Positions 19,729 through 29,094 of a stretch of 63,472 nucleotides of DNA are shown piece by piece. The translations under genes and the position numbers were made by a program. Within the stretch, counting starts at the first letter, position 1. Each line of letters begins with the position of its first letter. The notes beneath the pieces were generated by a model. The model was not told the origin of the DNA and made no database searches. It worked only from the letters and a program-made list of their open reading frames with translations. The DNA comes from Flavobacteriaceae bacterium (GTDB taxonomy: Bacteria > Bacteroidota > Bacteroidia > Flavobacteriales > Flavobacteriaceae), in NCBI GenBank assembly GCA_029248405.1, contig JAQWJJ010000018.1:1-63472 (forward strand), in the 5' to 3' direction.

Positions 19729-19923
19729 TTAAATTTCTTCTTGATCTCTAAGTCTCTGGATGTATTGCGCTTTTTGCACTTGCTTGCGGTTCACTATTGA
19801 AGGCTTCGTAAACTGCTGTCTCGCACGCAACTGACGCATCGTCCCTGTTTTGTCAAACTTGCGCTTGAAACGTTTTAGGGCTCTATCGATATTTTCTCCG
19901 TCTTTAACTGGTATAATTAACAT
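19729..19923 (-). CDS. rpsU: 30S ribosomal protein S21
   Basis: 64 residues, normal length. Begins MLIIPVKDGENIDRALKRFKRKFDKTG and is strongly basic. Binds the 30S platform near the anti-Shine-Dalgarno end of 16S rRNA. A GGAGGTGATGACC stretch just before the start (upstream side of 19923) is an unusually strong Shine-Dalgarno sequence for this phylum, where most genes lack one; rpsU is one of the few Bacteroidota genes known to keep it. Confidence 0.96.
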   Translation of the reverse strand: MLIIPVKDGENIDRALKRFKRKFDKTGTMRQLRARQQFTKPSIVNRKQVQKAQYIQRLRDQEEI

Positions 19924-19996
19924 ATGGTCATCACCTCCTCTCTTTAGGACGGCAAATATATAATTTTCTATTGAAATTAATATGCTTTTTTATTTT

Positions 19997-21163
19997 TTAG
20001 GTTGCGGGCTGATAAGATTTTCCGTCAATCACTATTTTGGCAATTATTTCCTTCAAAATTTCAGAAGTCCCGCCTCCAATTGGACCGAGTCTACTGTCCC
20101 TAAAGTGCCTGGCCAAGGGATATTCTTCCATATAACCATAGCCCCCCAAGAATTGGAGGCATTCGTAGGCAACCTTATCAGCAATCTTCGTGGACATGAG
20201 CTTTGACATTGTGGCCTCTTTTACAACATACTGCCCTTGCCCCAATTGCTGCGCTACCATATAATTGAAGGTCTTACACATGGTGACCTCAGCAGTCAAT
20301 TCTGCAATTCGGTGCCGCAGTGCCTGAAATTCGGATATTGAACGACCAAATGCAGTGCGGTCTTTCATGTATTGGATCGTATAGGCCAAAGCCCACTCAC
20401 TTCTTGCGTGTGCATTCACTCCCATGATCAGACGCTCCGAGGCAAAATGCTGCATGATATACCCAAAACCCTGATTGTGTTCCCCTAATAAATTTTCCTT
20501 TGGCACACGTACTTGATCAAAAGCGAGCTCTGCCGTATCACTAGCCCTCCATCCCAATTTATCCAACTTTGTTGCAGACAAACCTTCGGAGGCACGGTCT
20601 ACGATAAAAAGACTGATCCCCTTATTGCCTTGTTCTGGAGAGGTTTTTGCCGCGACTATAAGGTAATCACTATAGACCCCGTTCGTGATAAAAGTCTTGG
20701 AGCCATTAAGCACATAATGATCTCCTTGATCAACTGCGGTGGTGCGCATTCCACCAACATCACTACCGCCAAAAGGCTCAGTGATGCATAATGCGCCTAT
20801 TTTTTCGCCCGCAATACTTGGCGCCAAATAGGCCGCCCTTTGTTCCGGCGTCCCTTCGGCATTAAGATGGGTCATGGCCAAATAAACATGAGCCCATAAT
20901 GCTGCCGCAAATCCTGCACTGTTGATGTGCTGTAATTCCTCCAAGAAAATCACTGTGTAAAAGATGTCTAATCCAAGGCCACCATCTTGCTCGTCGTAAG
21001 TCAAGCCCAAATAGCCCATTTCACCAAATTTTTGCCAAATATGCCGGTCTATCGTTCCTGTAGCCTCCCATTTTTCTATGTGTGGCACGACTTCTTTTTG
21101 AAGAAAAGAACGAAAAGAAGAACGAAAACTATGATGTTCTTCAGTGAAATAAAGATGGTTCAT
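19997..21163 (-). CDS. Acyl-CoA dehydrogenase family protein
   Basis: 388 residues from the ATG at 21161-21163; the frame opens 10 codons earlier, but a TATTTTTG promoter box lies inside that extension. FAD flavoenzyme for alpha,beta-desaturation of acyl-CoA. The helical N-terminal domain, middle beta domain (CITEPFGGSDVGGMRT, then KTFITNGVYSDYLIVAA) and C-terminal helical domain (FLGGYGYMEEYPLARHFRD, then GGGTSEILKEII) are complete. The substrate chain length cannot be told from sequence alone. Confidence 0.93.
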   Translation of the reverse strand: MNHLYFTEEHHSFRSSFRSFLQKEVVPHIEKWEATGTIDRHIWQKFGEMGYLGLTYDEQDGGLGLDIFYTVIFLEELQHINSAGFAAALWAHVYLAMTHLNAEGTPEQRAAYLAPSIAGEKIGALCITEPFGGSDVGGMRTTAVDQGDHYVLNGSKTFITNGVYSDYLIVAAKTSPEQGNKGISLFIVDRASEGLSATKLDKLGWRASDTAELAFDQVRVPKENLLGEHNQGFGYIMQHFASERLIMGVNAHARSEWALAYTIQYMKDRTAFGRSISEFQALRHRIAELTAEVTMCKTFNYMVAQQLGQGQYVVKEATMSKLMSTKIADKVAYECLQFLGGYGYMEEYPLARHFRDSRLGPIGGGTSEILKEIIAKIVIDGKSYQPAT

Positions 21164-21205
21164 AAGTGAAGTTTTTGACCAAAAATAGGTCATGATCTTG
21201 TGTCG

Positions 21206-22069
21206 CTAATTTTTCGTAGCAAACAAATATAACTGAATTACCCCAAATATTTGGGGTGTTACTTTGTCAATTTTGCTCAATTCAGCAATTGAATCCAGTC
21301 CCTGTCGCAGGCGAACAAATTCCCATATTGATCGAGCAACATCAAAAGAAACGCCAGGAATTACAGCAAGATCTGACACACTCAAGCGGTTAATATTTTG
21401 CTGAGTAATGGCTGTAGAGGTGTCCAGATAAAATCTTTTCTTTAATTCGTCGATCAAACCTTCGTTGAGGCCATAAATCAATCGGAGTTCTTCCCACCTG
21501 CGATAATCTCCATGCCTTTCTCGCCAATCAATAATTCGCTGACTCAATACAGCGCCAATACCATTAATTCGCCGCAAAGAGGTATCACTAGCCTGGTTGA
21601 GATCATTTCGGGTCAGAATAGCACGGACGTCGGGCCCTGTAATTTGGCGCTTGCGAATAAAATCTGGAAAAACAAACAGAGCGCCATATTGGCGCATCCA
21701 TGCAGGACTTACTCCAGTCACCGACTGAAAATCCTTTTGGCTATTGATCCATTTGCCGCTTTGTCTGTATTGCTGGAGCCTATTGTGTTGAGTAGACGAC
21801 AGCCCAAGCTTCATAGCCCTCGCGCCATTTATGAAATTTGGATTAAATGGGCGTATCGTGGTTTTTACAAGTTTTAGACTATCGGCCGATGCTTCAAGGG
21901 CACAACGCCAAGCCTCGACTTGTGCGTGATTCATTTGGAGCTTCGGCACTGCTGTCTTTGGCCTGTATGCACGCCAAACGAGTATGAAAACCAACAAAAT
22001 TGCCCATAACAAAAAACCGCCTTGCTCTCCTGATGAGTACACAAGTCGGTTTATTTGATTGCGCTCCAT
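21206..22069 (-). CDS. Membrane-anchored helix-hairpin-helix (ComEA-like) protein
   Basis: 287 residues. One transmembrane segment near residues 14-32 (SGEQGGFLLWAILLVFILVW) anchors it. The rest is helix-hairpin-helix repeats: INGIGAVLSQRIIDWRERHGDY is the best, with another at VIPGVSFDVARSIWEFVRLR and weaker ones before. Such repeats bind the DNA backbone without sequence specificity; ComEA uses them in DNA uptake. No other competence gene is nearby, so uptake is only a guess. It is on the same strand as the acyl-CoA dehydrogenase. Confidence 0.8.
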   Translation of the reverse strand: MERNQINRLVYSSGEQGGFLLWAILLVFILVWRAYRPKTAVPKLQMNHAQVEAWRCALEASADSLKLVKTTIRPFNPNFINGARAMKLGLSSTQHNRLQQYRQSGKWINSQKDFQSVTGVSPAWMRQYGALFVFPDFIRKRQITGPDVRAILTRNDLNQASDTSLRRINGIGAVLSQRIIDWRERHGDYRRWEELRLIYGLNEGLIDELKKRFYLDTSTAITQQNINRLSVSDLAVIPGVSFDVARSIWEFVRLRQGLDSIAELSKIDKVTPQIFGVIQLYLFATKN

Positions 22070-22121
22070 AAATATTTTTACATATTAGAGGGAGTTTAGA
22101 GATAACGCTAAATATGGTGCA

Positions 22122-23684
22122 TTATTTTATCGCATCCAGATATCGTCTGAGTTGCTTTTTCACAACTGGGAATAGGAAGTACAAACCAATCATATTGGGG
22201 AATACCATGGCAAAAATCATGGCATCTGAAAACGCCCAAATTGAATTCATACTCGCCGCCGCACCGATTATGATAAAGACACAGAAAAGAACTTTATAGG
22301 TGATGTCCGCAGTTTTGCCACGGCCAAATAAAAACTTCCAAGACTGTAACCCATAGTACGACCATGAGATCATCGTGGATATTGCAAACAGAACCACCGC
22401 TATTGTCAAGAAGACATGTGAGTAAGGGATATAATTGGCAAACGCCATAGAGGTGATGCCTGCACCTTCATAGGACACGCCTTCAATCAGGACCGAGCCA
22501 GACCCATCGCCACCATACTCAAAATAACCACCAAAGTTGAAAATTATGATGACCAATGCCGTCATGGTACAAATTACAACCGTGTCTATAAATGGCTCCA
22601 ATAAGGCGACTAAACCTTCACTGGCAGAGTATTTGGTTTTTACCGCTGAATGGGCAATAGATGCAGACCCCGCTCCCGCCTCGTTAGAGAATGCTGCGCG
22701 CTTGAACCCAATGAGCAGAACACCAATGACACCACCTACCCCAATGGCTTTGGGATTAAAGGCCTCCGTGATGATCAGTCCAATAGCGTCATCAACAAGA
22801 GCGAAATTCGATAAAATGATGTAAAGACAGCAGGCGATATAAAGCACTGCCATCAACGGCACGACTTTTTCGGTCACTGAGGCAATTCTTTTGATGCCGC
22901 CAATAATCACAATACCAACAACAATGGCAATCACGACACCAACCCAAAATCCAGCACCAGAACTGTCCAAACCTAAAAGTTCTTTGATCACAATGGTCGC
23001 TTGGTTGCTTTGCGCCGCATTTCCACCACCAAAAGATCCACCGATACAAAATATCGCAAACAAAACAGCAGAAACTTTACCAAGAGCGCCCCAACCGCGT
23101 TCTTTGAGTCCTTTGGTCAAATAATACATCGGCCCGCCATAAACGGTTCCGTCTTCTCCAACGTCGCGATAGTGCACGCCAAGAGTACATTCTACAAATT
23201 TTGTGGACATTCCTAACAGGCCACAAATGATCATCCAAAATGTTGCCCCGGGTCCTCCTAAGGCAATGGCCAGAGCGACCCCAGCGATATTACCATTACC
23301 AACTGTTCCAGAAACAGCAGTGGCCAAGGCCTGAAAGTGTGTGACCTCGCCTTCGTCCGATTCGTCAGAAGCTTCTTTTACTTTTCCTTCTTCATCCAGT
23401 TCATGTTCGATTGCATCGTATTTGCCTCGAACCGTATTGATTGCTTTACCGAGGTAACGAATGTTTGGAAAGCCGAAATACAAAGTAAAAAAAGCGGCAC
23501 TCGCGACCAACAATACAAGTACAAATGGCGTTCCTGCTATTTGGAAAAAGATCAATTCACTGAAAAAGTCAGAGACAGGCTGAAAAGCCAGATCAATTTT
23601 CTGATCAATACCCATTTCAGCTTCTTGTGCCATAGCTAGAGAAGGAAAGATAAAACTTAAAAGGAAAAATAAATTGAATTTCAT
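22122..23684 (-). CDS. Sodium:alanine symporter family (AGCS) transporter
   Basis: 520 residues with a cleavable-looking leader (MKFNLFFLLSFIFPSLAMAQ) and about ten transmembrane helices. AGCS signatures include AVSGTVGNGNIAGVALAIALGGPGATFWM and EDGTVYGGPMYYLTKGL. The family imports alanine or glycine with Na+ (or H+) across the inner membrane. An acidic cytoplasmic insert of about 30 residues (DEEGKVKEASDESDEGEVTH) follows the first helices, more than in the shortest family members. Confidence 0.93.
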   Translation of the reverse strand: MKFNLFFLLSFIFPSLAMAQEAEMGIDQKIDLAFQPVSDFFSELIFFQIAGTPFVLVLLVASAAFFTLYFGFPNIRYLGKAINTVRGKYDAIEHELDEEGKVKEASDESDEGEVTHFQALATAVSGTVGNGNIAGVALAIALGGPGATFWMIICGLLGMSTKFVECTLGVHYRDVGEDGTVYGGPMYYLTKGLKERGWGALGKVSAVLFAIFCIGGSFGGGNAAQSNQATIVIKELLGLDSSGAGFWVGVVIAIVVGIVIIGGIKRIASVTEKVVPLMAVLYIACCLYIILSNFALVDDAIGLIITEAFNPKAIGVGGVIGVLLIGFKRAAFSNEAGAGSASIAHSAVKTKYSASEGLVALLEPFIDTVVICTMTALVIIIFNFGGYFEYGGDGSGSVLIEGVSYEGAGITSMAFANYIPYSHVFLTIAVVLFAISTMISWSYYGLQSWKFLFGRGKTADITYKVLFCVFIIIGAAASMNSIWAFSDAMIFAMVFPNMIGLYFLFPVVKKQLRRYLDAIK

Positions 23685-23769
23685 GTCGGTCTGTTTAATC
23701 GATTTTTAAGAAACAGCAAGATGCTAAAAAAAAAGGGGGCAGCAAATTTTTAACCGGCTTTATTCCAAC

Positions 23770-24780
23770 TCAAACGTGATAACGTTGCTTCAGACTTTCA
23801 ATTTGATTTGGACGGCCAATCAAAATGAGTTTAGAGCCCTTTTCCAAAACCAAATCAGCCTCAGGATTGACCACATAATCTCCCTGCGGAGACTTATAAC
23901 CAATGATGGAACATCCCGTCTGTTTTCTCAGATCGATATCTCGAATAGCCTGCTCCTTCCCACTAGGACACACTTTTTCAAAAGGCACTTGCTCCACATA
24001 AATACTGTCCTGTTCTCCTGAAACGGTCAGATTGTCCAGAAATTCTACTAAATCAGGAACGACCACCAAAGACGCCATATGGTCTCCACCTATTTTATCC
24101 GGCAAAATAACGTTGTCGGCACCTGCGAGTTTGAGCTTCTTGTATGAGGTCTCCTCTGTCGCACGACTGATGATTTTCAAATCTTTATTAAGTTGCCGAG
24201 CAGAGAGCACAGCAAAAAGGTTATCTGCATCACTTGGCAAGGCACAAATGACGGTAGAGGCACGTTCGATACCTGCCTTGATTAATGTTTCATCCTCATT
24301 GGCGTTGCCCAAAACAAAAAGGTTGTTGTTGTCGATCAAACGTTCGGCGACTTCTTCACTTTGTTCTACGACAACAAAACGCTTATCATAGGCCTCTAAC
24401 TTCTGGGTGGCCTGCATGCCATTTCGGCCAAAACCGCAAACGATGACATGGCCCGATAGTTTATCAATTTTTTCTTGCACCTTTCTTTGTCTTAAATTAC
24501 CAATATTACTTTGACTCAATAAATATTCCGATATGACCTTTATGGCGTACCCCACAATAAAAATACTCGAAAGAATCAACACCGAGGTGAATAATTTTTC
24601 GGAAGGTGTCATGGGGTGTATTTCTCCAAAACCGACGGTGGTGATGGTAATGACCGTCATGTAGAGGGCGTCGACCCAAGTATAATCATAGAGCCACTTA
24701 AAGACCAACACACCTCCTGTGAAGATCAGAAGAAGGCCTAAAACGGCAGAGGCTATCTTTGGATTTCTAACGCGCATCAT
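23770..24780 (-). CDS. Potassium channel with RCK (TrkA-N/TrkA-C) domains
   Basis: 336 residues. Two transmembrane helices flank a pore loop with the K+ selectivity filter TVGFG at residues 48-52. An RCK domain with a Rossmann motif GFGRNG at 116-121 follows, then a TrkA-C domain. The architecture is that of MthK/Kch-type ligand-gated channels. The start overlaps the end of the PspC gene by 4 bp (ATGA), so the two are probably translationally coupled. Confidence 0.92.
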   Translation of the reverse strand: MMRVRNPKIASAVLGLLLIFTGGVLVFKWLYDYTWVDALYMTVITITTVGFGEIHPMTPSEKLFTSVLILSSIFIVGYAIKVISEYLLSQSNIGNLRQRKVQEKIDKLSGHVIVCGFGRNGMQATQKLEAYDKRFVVVEQSEEVAERLIDNNNLFVLGNANEDETLIKAGIERASTVICALPSDADNLFAVLSARQLNKDLKIISRATEETSYKKLKLAGADNVILPDKIGGDHMASLVVVPDLVEFLDNLTVSGEQDSIYVEQVPFEKVCPSGKEQAIRDIDLRKQTGCSIIGYKSPQGDYVVNPEADLVLEKGSKLILIGRPNQIESLKQRYHV

Positions 24781-24998
24781 AGGTCAAAAACTGAACTTCT
24801 TTTGGTATAAATAATGTCCTTTATTTTCATCCAAAAGGCGAGCACCAAGTAGAGCGCAAAGCCAATACCTAAGGTCGCGAAGGTGACATAGATAAAAGAC
24901 AAACGAACAGTTTTTGCCCGCATTCCAAAACGATCAGCCAAACGCGAACTCACGTAAAAACCGTGTTTTTCCAAATAATGTCTCAGCGTTGTAAACAT
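24777..24998 (-). CDS. PspC domain protein
   Basis: 73 residues. A PspC-like segment (YVSSRLADRFGMRAKTVRLSFIYVTFATLG) includes one transmembrane helix (IYVTFATLGIGFALYLVLAFWM). In proteobacteria PspC takes part in the phage-shock envelope stress response; in Bacteroidota stand-alone copies are common and poorly studied. It is coupled by a 4-bp overlap to the K+ channel downstream and follows the cysteine synthase gene by 11 bp. Confidence 0.85.
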   Translation of the reverse strand: MFTTLRHYLEKHGFYVSSRLADRFGMRAKTVRLSFIYVTFATLGIGFALYLVLAFWMKIKDIIYTKRSSVFDL

Positions 24999-25009
24999 AG
25001 AACAAAAAC

Positions 25010-25990
25010 TTAATCAATATACCCCATGGATTTCATCCACTGATTGTTGAACATTTTGCCCACATAACGGCTACCGTGGTCGTGAAATAAGACAACGACA
25101 ACATCATCTGGTCCGAAATGATCTTTTAACTGCAAAAGTCCTTTAATGGCCGCACCGGCAGAATTACCGACAAACATGCCCTCTTCTTTGGCCAGCTTTT
25201 GGGTATAAACCGCAGCGTCTTTGTCTGTGACCTTAGTGAAGCCATCAATGATTGAAAAGTCAACATTTTCCGGAAGGATATCTTCACCGATGCCTTCAGT
25301 GACGTACGGATAAATTTCATTTTGATCAAAAATCCCAGTTTCGTGGTATTTCTTAAAAACACTCCCATAGGTATCGATGCCCCAGATTTTGACCTCAGGG
25401 TTCTTTTCCTTGAGATACTTGCCGACACCACTAATGGTACCGCCAGTGCCAACCCCGACTATAAAATGGGTGATCTTGCCCTCTGTTTGCTCCCATATTT
25501 CTGGTCCCGTACTCTCATAATGCGCACGCGCATTACTTGGGTTATCATATTGATTCACATACCACGCATTGGGGGTTTCATCACCTAATCTCTTGGCTGT
25601 CGCGTAATAAGATCTTGGATCATCTGGAGCGACGTCGGTAGGACAAACGTGGACCTCGCTGCCCACTGCACGCAGAATATCTACCTTCTCTTTACTTTGT
25701 TTATCTGTGGTCACACAAATCATTTTGTATCCTTTGACGATGGCGGCTAATGCCAAGCCCATACCAGTATTTCCACTGGTGCCTTCAACGATAGTACCCC
25801 CTGGCTTTAATCGGCCATCTGCCTCGGCATCTTCAACCATTTTAAGCGCCATTCGGTCTTTGACCGAATTGCCCGGATTGAACGTTTCGTATTTGGCCAA
25901 GACCAAACAAGGCAAGTCTTTTGTTAGGGCGTTAAGCTTCACTAAAGGCGTGTTGCCAATTGTTTCTAATATATTTTTTGCGTAGTTCAT
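25010..25990 (-). CDS. PLP-dependent cysteine synthase / cystathionine beta-synthase family
   Basis: 326 residues from the ATG at 25988-25990, chosen because a promoter box lies just upstream at 26016-26009. PLP-binding lysine is K44 in NPGNSVKDRMA; the phosphate-binding loop is VGVGTGGTISGVGK and the substrate loop is EGTSGNTGMGLA. The C-terminal HGSRYVGKMFNNQWM resembles the catalytic core of cystathionine beta-synthase more than CysK. It makes cysteine from O-acetylserine or cystathionine from serine and homocysteine; sequence alone does not decide. Confidence 0.88.
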   Translation of the reverse strand: MNYAKNILETIGNTPLVKLNALTKDLPCLVLAKYETFNPGNSVKDRMALKMVEDAEADGRLKPGGTIVEGTSGNTGMGLALAAIVKGYKMICVTTDKQSKEKVDILRAVGSEVHVCPTDVAPDDPRSYYATAKRLGDETPNAWYVNQYDNPSNARAHYESTGPEIWEQTEGKITHFIVGVGTGGTISGVGKYLKEKNPEVKIWGIDTYGSVFKKYHETGIFDQNEIYPYVTEGIGEDILPENVDFSIIDGFTKVTDKDAAVYTQKLAKEEGMFVGNSAGAAIKGLLQLKDHFGPDDVVVVLFHDHGSRYVGKMFNNQWMKSMGYID

Positions 25991-26008
25991 GGAGTGCAAT
26001 GTGAACCA

Positions 26009-26016
26009 CAAAAGTA
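26009..26016 (-). promoter_or_regulatory. -7 promoter box of the cysteine synthase gene
   Basis: TACTTTTG on the minus strand fits TAnnTTTG and lies 18 bp before the start codon, implying a leader of roughly 12 nt. The -33 element is not clear. Confidence 0.5.
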
Positions 26017-26044
26017 CAAAACCAAATGCAGAATGCAGCAGGCA

Positions 26045-27283
26045 TTAGCCATCAAAGCGCATGGCTTCCACTGGGCTAATTCTGGTGACTAAATAGCTCG
26101 GCAACAACAACAAAAAGAGACACAATATGAAAGTCCCAATATTGAGCCAAACCAAAAAATCCCAAGGCAAAAATACCGGGGCATATTGCACGTAATAAGT
26201 CGCAGGGTCTAGCGTGATGATTTTAAAATAAGATTGCAGGCCAATCAGTGACACCCCGATCAAGTTTCCCCAAAACAAGCCCAAACCAATGATGTACCCC
26301 GCTTGATATAAAAACATTTTACGGATACTCCAATTGGTACTGCCCAGAGACTTGAACAGACCAATCATATGAGTTCTTTCTAAAATAAGGACCAACAAAG
26401 CCGTGATCATATTGATGCTGGCGATCAGAATCATGATGCCGATGATCAAATAAATATTGAAATCGAAAAGTGAAAGCCATTCGAAGATGGCATAGTATGT
26501 TTCTGTCATGGACAATGTGTTCAGTGATGCCGGTGTCAATTGGTATACTTGATCGGCAATCAAGGCGACCTCGTCGGCCTGGTCAGTAAATAACTCGAAA
26601 CGACCAACTTGCTGATCTGTCCAACGATTCAAACGTTGCACATGACGAATGTCCGAAAAGACGTATTGTCGGTCAAAATCTTCAAAGCCACTTTCATAAA
26701 AGCCAACCACTTCAAAACCCCGGCTGCCAATGCTCTGCCCGCCGAGTTCCTTCAGAAAAAAAGTATTGATGGTGTCCCCGAGCGACAATTGTAACCGATC
26801 TGCAACAGTGCGAGACACCATCAACTGGTTGTCTAGACGCCCGACAGTTTCAGGATAATGTCCCGCAGTGATATAGGGCAACATAGCGTCCCAGCGGTAA
26901 TCTGGCCCTACCCCCTTGAGAATGATGCCTTCAAATTCTTCTTGGGTCAAGATGACTCCGGCCTTGTGTGCTGTTGCCTGAATATGTTCGACCCCACTTA
27001 CTTGTGAGAATTCAGGGTAAAAATCTTGAGGAAGGTCTATCGGTGTTTGGTCTTCGAGTGGTGATTGGTTGTCAAAATGAACAATACTGATTTCTCCATT
27101 AAACGCCGCTACCTTTTCTCTGATCTTTTTTTGCAAACCAAATCCTGCGGATGCCGATAGAATCATGATCACCATACCAGCGGCAATGGCCATTATGGCA
27201 ATTTTAATTATTGGTGCTGAAACACTACCTTTATTCTCGCGAGAAGCAATGATGCGCCGTGCCGTAAATAGTTCAAAATTCAC
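26045..27283 (-). CDS. LolC/LolE-like lipoprotein-releasing ABC permease
   Basis: 412 residues with a GTG start. One transmembrane helix near residues 26-48, a large periplasmic MacB-like domain (about 50-270), then three helices (FNIYLIIGIMILIASINMI, a central pair, and WLNIGTFILCLFLLLLPSYL) with the FtsX-type ending RISPVEAMRFDG. In LolCDE this permease helps extract lipoproteins for the outer membrane; the LolD ATPase is not next to it. The start is only 2 bp from the start of the divergent NamZ gene. Confidence 0.88.
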   Translation of the reverse strand: MNFELFTARRIIASRENKGSVSAPIIKIAIMAIAAGMVIMILSASAGFGLQKKIREKVAAFNGEISIVHFDNQSPLEDQTPIDLPQDFYPEFSQVSGVEHIQATAHKAGVILTQEEFEGIILKGVGPDYRWDAMLPYITAGHYPETVGRLDNQLMVSRTVADRLQLSLGDTINTFFLKELGGQSIGSRGFEVVGFYESGFEDFDRQYVFSDIRHVQRLNRWTDQQVGRFELFTDQADEVALIADQVYQLTPASLNTLSMTETYYAIFEWLSLFDFNIYLIIGIMILIASINMITALLVLILERTHMIGLFKSLGSTNWSIRKMFLYQAGYIIGLGLFWGNLIGVSLIGLQSYFKIITLDPATYYVQYAPVFLPWDFLVWLNIGTFILCLFLLLLPSYLVTRISPVEAMRFDG

Positions 27284-27285
27284 AG

Positions 27286-28560
27286 ATGAAACAGTGGCTT
27301 AATTTTACCAAAAGTACACTAAATAATGGGGTTTTAATAATCATCCTGTGCGCTTTTTCATGTAAAGGCCAGACGGATCAAGCCCTTAAATTCAACCCAT
27401 CCAAAGATCCGGAAATACCACAACAAAAGATCATTAGCGGAGCAGAGCAGCTGTCCATTTACCTCGGTTTATTGACCGATAAACGTGTTGGCGTTGTGGC
27501 CAACCAAACCAGCGTTTTAGAGCACTACTCCATTGGTCAAGGACAGGATGCCTCTTCTGGTACAAAAAACATTTCACTTATTGATGTCCTGCGCGCAGAA
27601 GATATTGATGTGGTTCGCGTGTTTGCCCCGGAGCACGGATTTAGAGGACAGGCAGATGCAGGAGCGCTGCTCAAGGATGGCCTCGATCCATTGACACAGT
27701 TGCCCGTAAAATCACTTTATGGCACCACTAAAAAACCGCGACCTGAGGACCTTCAGGATTTGGACGTGATGCTCTTTGACATACAAGATGTTGGGGCACG
27801 ATTTTACACCTACCTATCCACCCTGCATTACGTCATGGAGGCTTGTGCAGAACAAGGTATTCCATTGATTGTTTTGGACCGTCCCAACCCCAATGGCCAT
27901 TATACCGACGGACCTGTTTTAGAGCCCGCAGAGCGCAGTTTCGTGGGCTTACATCCAGTCCCTGTGGTTTATGGCATGACGATCGGGGAGTATGCCAAAA
28001 TGATTAATGGGGAGGGCTGGCTTGATCACCAGATCACTTGTACCCTTACGGTCATCCCTTTGCGGCATTATACCCACCAATCCAGCTACAGCCTGCCGAT
28101 CAATCCATCGCCCAATCTCAAGACGAGTCAAGCCATAGCGCTCTACCCCAGTTTGTGCTTTTTTGAGGGGACCACGATCAGCGCAGGCAGAGGCACTGAT
28201 CACCCATTCGAAACCTTTGGCAGCCCCCTTTTGCCTGAAACAATTTATTCAGAAACGTTTACACCTCAATCAGGCCCAGGGGCGCAATATCCAAAATTCC
28301 ATAATATTTTGTGCCAAGGATTGGATTTACGACAGGTCAGATTGCCAAGTGCCATCAACTTGGATTGGCTCATTGACGCTTACAAAAACCACCCCAAAAA
28401 GGCAGAATTTTTTAATGACTTTTTCAGAAAATTGGCAGGACAAACAACTTTGCAACAGCAAATTCAAGACGGCTGGTCAAGTGCACAGATCAAAGCTTCT
28501 TGGGCTCAAGACATTGAGCAATTCAAAAAAACCAGAGCCCAATATCTACTTTATCCCTGA
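27286..28560 (+). CDS. NamZ-type exo-beta-N-acetylmuramidase (DUF1343) lipoprotein
   Basis: 424 residues. A lipoprotein signal with the cysteine at residue 26 (LCAFSCKGQ) predicts membrane anchoring. The body matches the DUF1343/YbbC family, now known as NamZ, which releases N-acetylmuramic acid from peptidoglycan fragments: GVVANQTSVL, VFAPEHGFRG, DVMLFDIQDVGARFYTYLS, VLDRPNPN and EGTTISAGRGTDHPFE. It is probably used for cell-wall recycling. The 3' end overlaps the convergent YkgJ gene by 10 bp. Confidence 0.92.
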   Translation: MKQWLNFTKSTLNNGVLIIILCAFSCKGQTDQALKFNPSKDPEIPQQKIISGAEQLSIYLGLLTDKRVGVVANQTSVLEHYSIGQGQDASSGTKNISLIDVLRAEDIDVVRVFAPEHGFRGQADAGALLKDGLDPLTQLPVKSLYGTTKKPRPEDLQDLDVMLFDIQDVGARFYTYLSTLHYVMEACAEQGIPLIVLDRPNPNGHYTDGPVLEPAERSFVGLHPVPVVYGMTIGEYAKMINGEGWLDHQITCTLTVIPLRHYTHQSSYSLPINPSPNLKTSQAIALYPSLCFFEGTTISAGRGTDHPFETFGSPLLPETIYSETFTPQSGPGAQYPKFHNILCQGLDLRQVRLPSAINLDWLIDAYKNHPKKAEFFNDFFRKLAGQTTLQQQIQDGWSSAQIKASWAQDIEQFKKTRAQYLLYP

Positions 28561-29054
28561 GGGTATTTTAGCGCAGACTTGAGGGTCTCTACAATGCCGA
28601 AAGCGGCAGGACAAATGGCCACATTTTTGATGGTCAAATGACTGATTTGTTGGAATTTTTTGCGGTCTGTATGCGGAAATTCCCGACATGCCTTGGGGCG
28701 TATGTCATATATCGAGCAATGCATGTCTGCACCCAAAAAAGAACACGGCACGGTCTGCAACACATGATCACCATCCTGATCGACTCTCAAATAGGTGCTG
28801 ATGAATTGTTGTGGCTTTAATCTCAAAGCTTTTGCAATACGCGTGATGTCTTTGTCTGTAAACAACGGGCCCGTCGTTGTGCAACAGTTTCCACACTGCA
28901 GACAATCAGTATGGCTGAATTCATCTTCATGAATCCGCACCATCATTTGGTCTAAATTTTTAGGTGGCCGACGTTTGAGGATACTGAAAAACTTTTTGTT
29001 TTCTTTCTCCTTATCTTTGGCCAGTTTAGGTAACTTTTCAAGTATCTGTCGCAT
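28551..29054 (-). CDS. YkgJ family cysteine cluster protein
   Basis: 167 residues. The family motif CxxCxxCC is at C51, C54, C57 and C58 (CLQCGNCC), with further cysteines in VPCSFLGADMHCSIYDIRPKAC, a pattern expected to bind a metal or Fe-S cluster. Biochemical function of the family is not established. It is divergent from the methyltransferase gene with a 40-bp gap. Confidence 0.87.
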   Translation of the reverse strand: MRQILEKLPKLAKDKEKENKKFFSILKRRPPKNLDQMMVRIHEDEFSHTDCLQCGNCCTTTGPLFTDKDITRIAKALRLKPQQFISTYLRVDQDGDHVLQTVPCSFLGADMHCSIYDIRPKACREFPHTDRKKFQQISHLTIKNVAICPAAFGIVETLKSALKYPQG

Positions 29055-29094
29055 GCTTGTGCTTAGACTACAAATCTAATCAAACTTTGGCAAC

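Noticed and set aside
23720-23740. A-run next to a G-run after the symporter gene, read as a terminator
   Set aside because: No stem of useful length precedes the T run on the transcribed strand.
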